Shown one piece after another: positions 1 through 4,258 of a stretch of DNA of 6,333 nt. The notes below the pieces were generated by a model. The model was given only the letters and a program-made list of their open reading frames with translations, was not told the origin of the DNA and ran no database searches. How positions within the stretch are numbered: position 1 is the stretch's first letter; each line of letters begins with the position of its first letter. This DNA comes from Bacteroidales bacterium. GTDB lineage: Bacteria > Bacteroidota > Bacteroidia > Bacteroidales > 4484-276. The stretch spans positions 1 to 6,333 of the forward strand of contig JAGYLT010000138.1 of NCBI GenBank assembly GCA_018400545.1, in the 5' to 3' direction. The position numbers were made by a program, and so were the translations under genes.

Positions 1-66
1 CCAATCAGAATCGTATTATACATATTGCCATCAATATCTAATACGGTTTCTTCACCCGGGCATGAT
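1..66 (-). other. Start of FISUMP module 4 of gene 2, cut by the window edge
   Basis: From residue about 1371 the frame reads SCPGEETVLDIDGNMYNTILI and then a partial Gly codon. This is the same opening seen in modules 2 and 3 (S.CPG..VTD.DGN.YNT.LIG). The expected QCWMAENL should follow just outside the window. Confidence 0.75.
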
Positions 67-3000
67 TGACCACCATTTACGCTGAGGGTAGTAAATTGTA
101 TGGATTGCCCGTAAGCTATTCCGGCTTCATTGATGGCATAGGCCCGCGCATAAAATGACGTGTTTGGGTTTAGCCCCTCCAGCGTACAGTAAAATGTTCC
201 TGTTCCATATCCTGATTCTTTTTGAGAATTGTAAATGGTTGGTTCTGGTGAAATATCCCAGACTAAGCCCCTTTCTGTTACGCCGGCTCCGCCATCGCTA
301 TGTATTATGCCCGATACTTTGGCCGTTACAGTGGATATTTCAGAAACCGATCCGGTTGAAACATCCGGTACATCCGGACTGGTTGTATTGTTTTTAATAC
401 ATCTTACCGAAAACCCTGATGATTTGAAAAGATCCTGAAGGAAGATTATTCTGCTATTATACCTGAATATCGAATGCCAGGCCATGGTAGAAGATGCCTC
501 ATCCGATGACCAATATTTACCATTTGTTCCAAGATACATATAGTTTCCGTTGGCATGCCTTTGTCCGCCGGGAATGCTATTAAAGCCATAATCGTTTGTG
601 CCAAAATACCCATTTGCAAAGTCCCAACGGGGATGAACATCGGTATTGCATTGTCCTCCAAGAGGCGAATTCACTTGCCGGCAACTCTTCAATTGCTCCC
701 CTCCGTTGGTTTCGTTAACAAAACTCGTCAGCTGAATCCAGTCAGCCTTGTCCGGTGCATGCCACCCTGTGGGACAAATGCCATTTGAATTGGTAACTGC
801 ATACCAGTTGTAGAGCGCCCCATATATATTTTTCCATGAAATGTTATTTTCATACCAGGCATATGCACCGCTTGTATTTGTTTCCCAAGCATTGTTATTA
901 CTTCCCGGAAATGCAATACCGACACCATTTTTATACTTTGTGGTTTTTAGGTTTTCGGCCATCCAGCATTGATTCCCAATGAGGACTGTATTGTACACAT
1001 TTCCATCAGCATCTGTAACGGTTGGCACCCCAGGACATGATGAACCTGCGTTATTGGTTGTAAATTGGACCTGTCCGCCATAAGCTGTGCCGGCGCTGTT
1101 TTCGGCGAACGCCCTTAAATAATATGTTGTGTTTGGCGTGAGGCCTTCAAGAAGGCACTCAAAGTTACCGGTTCCAAAACCATTTGTTCCCATTTCATCT
1201 AAAGTGGTTGGGTTTTGTGAGGTGCTCCAGCAAACCCCGCGACTGGTAACAGCATATCCATCCCCAATCGAAACCTCTCCGCCGCAAAGTGCCGAATTCT
1301 GGGTGATTTGGGTTGTGGTCATTGTTGTAACAACCGGTAGCACTCCGGGGTCAGTGGGATCTTTAATGCATCTTACCGACATTCCACTTGCGTCATTAAC
1401 GCTGTCATATATAACCAATGCGTGATTATAATCTAATTGAAATGCATGGTATTTTCCGGATGATGCTGAAGAACTGGTGGTCCACCAACATCCCGTTTTA
1501 CCGAGATGATTATATAACGAAACATAATAGGCAAAATAACCACCCGGCAAGCCGGAGAAACCAACATCGTCATAACCAACATTTGAAGGATTGTAATAAT
1601 TCCATCTTGGGTGCTCCTCCTGCTGACAAGTACCACCCAGGGTTGAGTTTTCCTGTCGACAGGATTTAATAATTTCACCCCCTGAATTGCCACCATTGTT
1701 TATGGTTACAAGCATTTGTCTCCATTCTTTTTTACTGGGCAAATGCCATCCATCCGGACAAATACCCTGAACTCCGCTGGGGCTGGAATTACTTGCCTGT
1801 TCCCCATTCATTATAGTGTACCAACTGTATAGCCCTCCGTATAAATTACAATTCAGTGAATCATCTTCATAGCATCTACGGTTTATTGGACTACTATCAG
1901 GATTATTCTTTACTTTGAGGTTTTCTTTCATCCAGCATTGCTGACCGATCAAAACCGTATTGTATGCATTTCCATCAACATCTGTTACGACCGGAATGCC
2001 CGGACAAGGACTGCCGGGAAGGGTTATAAATTGCCATTGGTTTCCGTATGCAGTTCCCTCATCATTTGTTGCAAAGGCACTTACATAGTAACCGGTATTT
2101 TGAATTAAGCCAAATAACTGTCCGCCAAAATTATTTGTATCAACCGCCAGAAAAGAGAATCCTGAATAATTTTGAAGGGTAGGGTTTTCCAGGGTATCCC
2201 ATACCAATCCCTGGGTCAATATTGGTAAGCCTCCGTTATTGGTGATTTCACCTCCTGAAAAAGCAGAATTTATGGAAACCTGATTGACTATCCGGGTTTC
2301 AATTATTGGAGTAGTTGCCGGAATTGTTGTAAAGCTTAATTGCATACCATACGAAATTCCAATACTATTGGATGCAAAAGCCCTGACAAAATAAGCGGTG
2401 TTTGGTTCCAGTGATGTCAGGGAAGTGCTAAACGTTCCCCATCCTTCACCACTCATCGTGATCCCTTCATTTTCTTCAATTGTAGGATTTTCAGTTGTGC
2501 TCCAAACCACTCCCCTTTGCAAAATAGGCTCACCACCATCATCAATTATATCTCCTCCCGAAGTTGCAGTGGATGCTTCTATGGATGTAACTTCTTGTGT
2601 TAAAACTTCTGGAACAGAAACTTGAGAACTGGATTTATTTTTTAAGCATCTGACTGAATAACCAGAAGTTTTGTCTGCTGCTGCTCTTGCAATATTACTT
2701 TGGTTGAAAGATAGTCCTCTGTTCCAGCCTTGGGAATTTGTTTTTTCTGAGGATGCCCACCACCTTGATATCTTCCCCAAATTATAGAAGTTTTCGCCAT
2801 CACTGGTTCTATTACCTCCGGGTGTGCCAGAGAAATTGAAATTATCAGTGCCATTAAAGAAGGTATTGCTATCCCATCTAGGATGAGTTGCTGTGTTGCA
2901 CGCACCACCTATGGAGGAGTTTTCCTGCCGACACGATTTTAACGCTGACCCTTCGTTTGTCCCGGCAGATCCTGTTGTGGCATTATCATAGGGAAAATGA

Positions 3001-4178
3001 ATGGCGCAATTAATATTACCCATATAGTTACAAAGATATTGTTCAAGTTGCGTCCATTCATTGTGGTCGGGTATATGCCACCCATCAGGGCATAAACCAG
3101 CAGGATTATTTACCGCATACCAGTTGTACAATGCACCATAAATCTCTTTCCAGGTACTATCGTTGTTGAACCAGGCATAAGCACCTGTAGTATCATTTTT
3201 CCACAGAGATGGATCAATACCTGCATTATAAATTTGCTGCCCGGTAGCGTATTTTGTTGTTTTAAGATTTTCCGCCATCCAGCATTGATTACCAACCAAA
3301 ATGCTTTGATACGAATTTCCATCCACATCCAGAAAAAATTGGCCACATTCCCAATTCTGTGAATATGGATAGGAAAACCCTTCATAATCTGCACTAAGCT
3401 TAAGCCAATAGCCATATCCATTTTTAACCTCATTGAGTGTATTTAAAAATGGGAGGCCGTTGGGATCGTAAAACTGACCCCCTTGCTCGTATCCAGTTAC
3501 CATTTCGAGCACGCCGGCCATGATGATTAGTCCGAAAGCCGAATCGGGTGTAATTGTTTCCTGAGGCCAAAAGGCAACTAAATTCCAGCCGGATTTCAGA
3601 TCAAAAAAGAAATTGTTTGGTATTTCTTCACCCATAATGGTGAGGCTTGTATGATCGCGATTTTTATCTGAACCAGGTTTTTTGCCCTTGTCATGATTAG
3701 AATAAAGGTTTATGTTTTTAAAGTTTGTAAACCCAAACGGAGGAATAGCTTCAGACGGAAGGTTTTCGATAGGGTTTCTTGGGATCATGTCCCCGGAATA
3801 ACCTGTTACATTGGACGCATCATCTGATGGGCTGTTTTTCCCATCCGTAATTTTCACCCAATAGCCCTCGCCGGGAACCAGTTCAGTGAGCGTGTTCAAA
3901 AAAGGCAGACCGTTGGGATCGAAAAACACACCGATCTGGTTCTGGAAACCGGTTACAATCTCGAGTTGCCCGGCGGTGATGAGTGGCCCGAAGACGACCT
4001 CGGGTGTGGCCGTATCGGGGATTACATCGAGGGAGATGAGGTTCCATCCGGGAGTGAGGGTGAGTTCATCATTTGAGTTGGTGATCTGTTGTATGTTTTG
4101 TGCTTGTAAAGGCATTAACAAAATCAATATACTAACCAATGGAAGAAAGAGTTTGACTTTATTTTTTAGATATTTCAT
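1..4178 (-). CDS. Gene 2: large secreted multi-FISUMP / Ig-FN3-like surface protein, 3' end beyond window
   Basis: The reverse complement reads without a stop from an ATG at 4178 to the left edge: 1392 whole codons plus two bases, so the C-terminus is missing. The start is supported by an immediate signal peptide (Lys-rich N-terminus, hydrophobic core at residues 10-24, likely cleavage after LQA at residue 26). The leader is A/T-rich with no Shine-Dalgarno, as is usual in Bacteroidota. Module order: GWNL modules at residues 36-109 and 177-262, FISUMP1 276-514, Ig/FN3-like A 522-620 and B 623-720, FISUMP2 723-940, Ig/FN3-like C 948-1042, FISUMP3 1047-1263, Ig/FN3-like D 1270-1365, and the start of FISUMP4 from 1371. 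FISUMP proteins are predicted exported proteins of unknown function. A beads-on-a-string adhesin or glycan-binding surface role is inference. No enzyme motif is visible. The sorting signal, if any, lies outside the window. Confidence 0.93.
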   Translation of the reverse strand, partial: MKYLKNKVKLFLPLVSILILLMPLQAQNIQQITNSNDELTLTPGWNLISLDVIPDTATPEVVFGPLITAGQLEIVTGFQNQIGVFFDPNGLPFLNTLTELVPGEGYWVKITDGKNSPSDDASNVTGYSGDMIPRNPIENLPSEAIPPFGFTNFKNINLYSNHDKGKKPGSDKNRDHTSLTIMGEEIPNNFFFDLKSGWNLVAFWPQETITPDSAFGLIIMAGVLEMVTGYEQGGQFYDPNGLPFLNTLNEVKNGYGYWLKLSADYEGFSYPYSQNWECGQFFLDVDGNSYQSILVGNQCWMAENLKTTKYATGQQIYNAGIDPSLWKNDTTGAYAWFNNDSTWKEIYGALYNWYAVNNPAGLCPDGWHIPDHNEWTQLEQYLCNYMGNINCAIHFPYDNATTGSAGTNEGSALKSCRQENSSIGGACNTATHPRWDSNTFFNGTDNFNFSGTPGGNRTSDGENFYNLGKISRWWASSEKTNSQGWNRGLSFNQSNIARAAADKTSGYSVRCLKNKSSSQVSVPEVLTQEVTSIEASTATSGGDIIDDGGEPILQRGVVWSTTENPTIEENEGITMSGEGWGTFSTSLTSLEPNTAYFVRAFASNSIGISYGMQLSFTTIPATTPIIETRIVNQVSINSAFSGGEITNNGGLPILTQGLVWDTLENPTLQNYSGFSFLAVDTNNFGGQLFGLIQNTGYYVSAFATNDEGTAYGNQWQFITLPGSPCPGIPVVTDVDGNAYNTVLIGQQCWMKENLKVKNNPDSSPINRRCYEDDSLNCNLYGGLYSWYTIMNGEQASNSSPSGVQGICPDGWHLPSKKEWRQMLVTINNGGNSGGEIIKSCRQENSTLGGTCQQEEHPRWNYYNPSNVGYDDVGFSGLPGGYFAYYVSLYNHLGKTGCWWTTSSSASSGKYHAFQLDYNHALVIYDSVNDASGMSVRCIKDPTDPGVLPVVTTMTTTQITQNSALCGGEVSIGDGYAVTSRGVCWSTSQNPTTLDEMGTNGFGTGNFECLLEGLTPNTTYYLRAFAENSAGTAYGGQVQFTTNNAGSSCPGVPTVTDADGNVYNTVLIGNQCWMAENLKTTKYKNGVGIAFPGSNNNAWETNTSGAYAWYENNISWKNIYGALYNWYAVTNSNGICPTGWHAPDKADWIQLTSFVNETNGGEQLKSCRQVNSPLGGQCNTDVHPRWDFANGYFGTNDYGFNSIPGGQRHANGNYMYLGTNGKYWSSDEASSTMAWHSIFRYNSRIIFLQDLFKSSGFSVRCIKNNTTSPDVPDVSTGSVSEISTVTAKVSGIIHSDGGAGVTERGLVWDISPEPTIYNSQKESGYGTGTFYCTLEGLNPNTSFYARAYAINEAGIAYGQSIQFTTLSVNGGQSCPGEETVLDIDGNMYNTILI
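84..371 (-). other. Ig/FN3-like repeat D of gene 2
   Basis: Residues about 1270-1365. The landmarks are AKVSGII, GAGVTERGLVWDISPEPT, GYGTGTFYCTLEGLNPNTSFY, ARAYAINEAGIAYG and SIQFTT. It separates FISUMP3 from the start of another FISUMP module, which continues the alternating pattern to the window edge. Confidence 0.8.
390..1040 (-). other. FISUMP module 3 of gene 2
   Basis: Residues about 1047-1263. The landmarks are DADGNVYNT, IGNQCWMAENL, TSGAYAWYENN, IYGALYNWYAV, CPTGWHAPD, the Cys1166/Cys1177 insert (SCRQVNSPLGGQC....HPRWD), NSIPGGQR, KYWSSDE and FSVRCIKN. It is closest to FISUMP1 in both halves, including the GAYAW...W..IYGALYNWYA block. No catalytic motif is seen. Confidence 0.88.
1053..1337 (-). 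other. Ig/FN3-like repeat C of gene 2
   Basis: Residues about 948-1042. This is the most canonical copy: SALCGGEV, VTSRGVCWSTSQNPT, FGTGNFECLLEGLTPNTTYY, LRAFAENSAGTAYG and QVQFTT. It separates FISUMP2 from FISUMP3. It has three Cys residues (in ALCGG, GVCWS and FECLL), whereas copies A and B have none at these places. Confidence 0.82.
1359..2012 (-). other. FISUMP module 2 of gene 2 (chimeric subtype)
   Basis: Residues about 723-940. It holds DVDGNAYNT, GQQCWMKENL, GICPDGWHLP, GFSGLPGG, CWWTTSS and MSVRCIKD. Its front half carries CYEDDSLNCNLYGGLYSW and GVQGICPDGWH, which match the modules of gene 1 and not FISUMP1 or 3. Its back half carries SCRQENSTLGGTC....HPRW with Cys840 and Cys851, which matches FISUMP1 and 3. 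The module therefore looks like a hybrid of the two subtypes at this locus. Confidence 0.87.
2019..2312 (-). other. Ig/FN3-like repeat B of gene 2
   Basis: Residues about 623-720. The same repeat is present in divergent form: FSGGEITNNGGLPILTQGLVWDT.ENPT, an atypical middle (FLAVDTNNFGGQLFGL), then NTGYYVSAFATNDEGTAYG. The usual G.G.F..SL.GL.PNT segment is poorly kept, so it may have degenerated or adapted to sit next to repeat A. It leads directly into FISUMP module 2. Confidence 0.7.
2319..2615 (-). other. Ig/FN3-like repeat A of gene 2
   Basis: Residues about 522-620 match the Bacteroidota surface-protein repeat. The order is TSGGDI...GGEPILQRGVVWST.ENPT, then GWGTFSTSLTSLEPNTAYFVRAFASNS and GISYG..LSFTT. 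These all-beta repeats are generally taken as spacers or stalks that hold functional modules away from the cell. This one and repeat B sit back to back, the only double spacer seen in the protein. Confidence 0.78.
2637..3353 (-). other. FISUMP module 1 of gene 2
   Basis: Residues about 276-514 carry the FISUMP (Fib_succ_major) signature: DVDGNSY at the front, NQCWMAENL, GALYNWYAV, CPDGWHIP....W..L, FSGTPGG, a WWASSE block, and the closing YSVRCLKN. A central insert has Cys416 and Cys427 in a SCRQENS..GG.C....HPRW motif that is shared with modules 2 and 3 but not with gene 1. The domain is typical of exported proteins in Fibrobacter and Bacteroidota and has no established activity. Confidence 0.88.
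3393..3650 (-). other. GWNL module 2 of gene 2
   Basis: Residues about 177-262. The module opens with a short beta-like lead (SLTIMGEEIP), then SGWNLVAFWPQE, AGVLEMVTGYEQGG, DPNGLPFLNTL and GYGYWLKL. It is clearly closer to the module in gene 1 (LAGWNLIAYWPEE, AGVLEIVSGYEQGG) than to module 1 of its own protein. Both are followed by a GFSYP...W.CG junction into a FISUMP module. The shared order implies that the two genes arose by duplication of a larger unit. Confidence 0.75.
3651..3851 (-). other. Inter-module linker of gene 2
   Basis: Residues about 110-176 lie between the two GWNL modules. The segment is rich in Asn, Ser, Pro, Asp and Lys, and ends in a charged stretch (KGKKPGSDKNRDHTS) just before the second module. 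It aligns by position with the part of gene 1 that holds the 7-bp tandem repeat, which marks this linker as tolerant of insertions. No known domain is recognised. Confidence 0.6.
3852..4073 (-). other. GWNL module 1 of gene 2
   Basis: This module covers residues about 36-109. It begins with LTPGWNLISL, continues with an ITAGQLEIVTGF segment and DPNGLPFLNTL, and ends with GEGYWVK. The same pattern (GWNL / AG.LE.V.G / DPNGLPFLNTL / GYW.K) recurs at 3393-3650 and 5891-6148, so it is a real repeated module of about 70-85 residues. I recognise the pattern as common in Bacteroidota exported proteins but cannot give it a firm family name or function. Its DNA is richer in G+C than the FISUMP modules; 3961-4020 is about 68% GC by hand count. 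Confidence 0.75.
4101..4178 (-). other. Signal peptide of gene 2
   Basis: Residues 1-26 show Lys at positions 2, 5, 7 and 9, a hydrophobic stretch of Leu/Ile/Val at 10-24, and an L-Q-A end followed by Gln-Asn. This fits a Sec signal peptidase I site after Ala26. There is no lipobox Cys, so the protein is probably not a lipoprotein. The mature N-terminus leads straight into the first GWNL module. Confidence 0.85.
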
Positions 4179-4258
4179 TTTGTAATATGTTAAATTAGTG
4201 ATTCGGTCTAACAGGTTTATAGTTAGGTACATTAATTTACTATACACTTAAAGTTCTT
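4179..4258. other. Intergenic spacer between gene 1 and gene 2
   Basis: These 80 AT-rich bases lie between the stop of gene 1 and the ATG of gene 2. I see no purine-rich Shine-Dalgarno, no convincing TAnnTTTG-type Bacteroidota promoter element, and no GC-rich terminator hairpin with a T run. A weak 6-bp inverted repeat (TATAGT ... ACTATA, loop of 15) is present on the minus strand. Co-transcription of both genes is possible but not shown. Confidence 0.6.

Noticed and set aside
446..3433. Short minus-strand frames (for example 3110-3433, 2642-2908, 446-661, 728-928, 1433-1696)
   Set aside because: They lie in the wrong codon phase inside gene 2, whose continuous frame carries all recognised modules.
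1..4178. The idea that this region is a decayed, frameshifted pseudogene
   Set aside because: It first looked fragmented, but the reverse complement reads as one frame from 4178 to the edge, with all 16 module landmarks in the same phase and no stop.
4205..4245. Inverted repeat TATAGT ... ACTATA in the spacer as a terminator or operator
   Set aside because: The stem is only six A/T-rich pairs with a 15-base loop and no following T run, which is within chance for AT-rich DNA.
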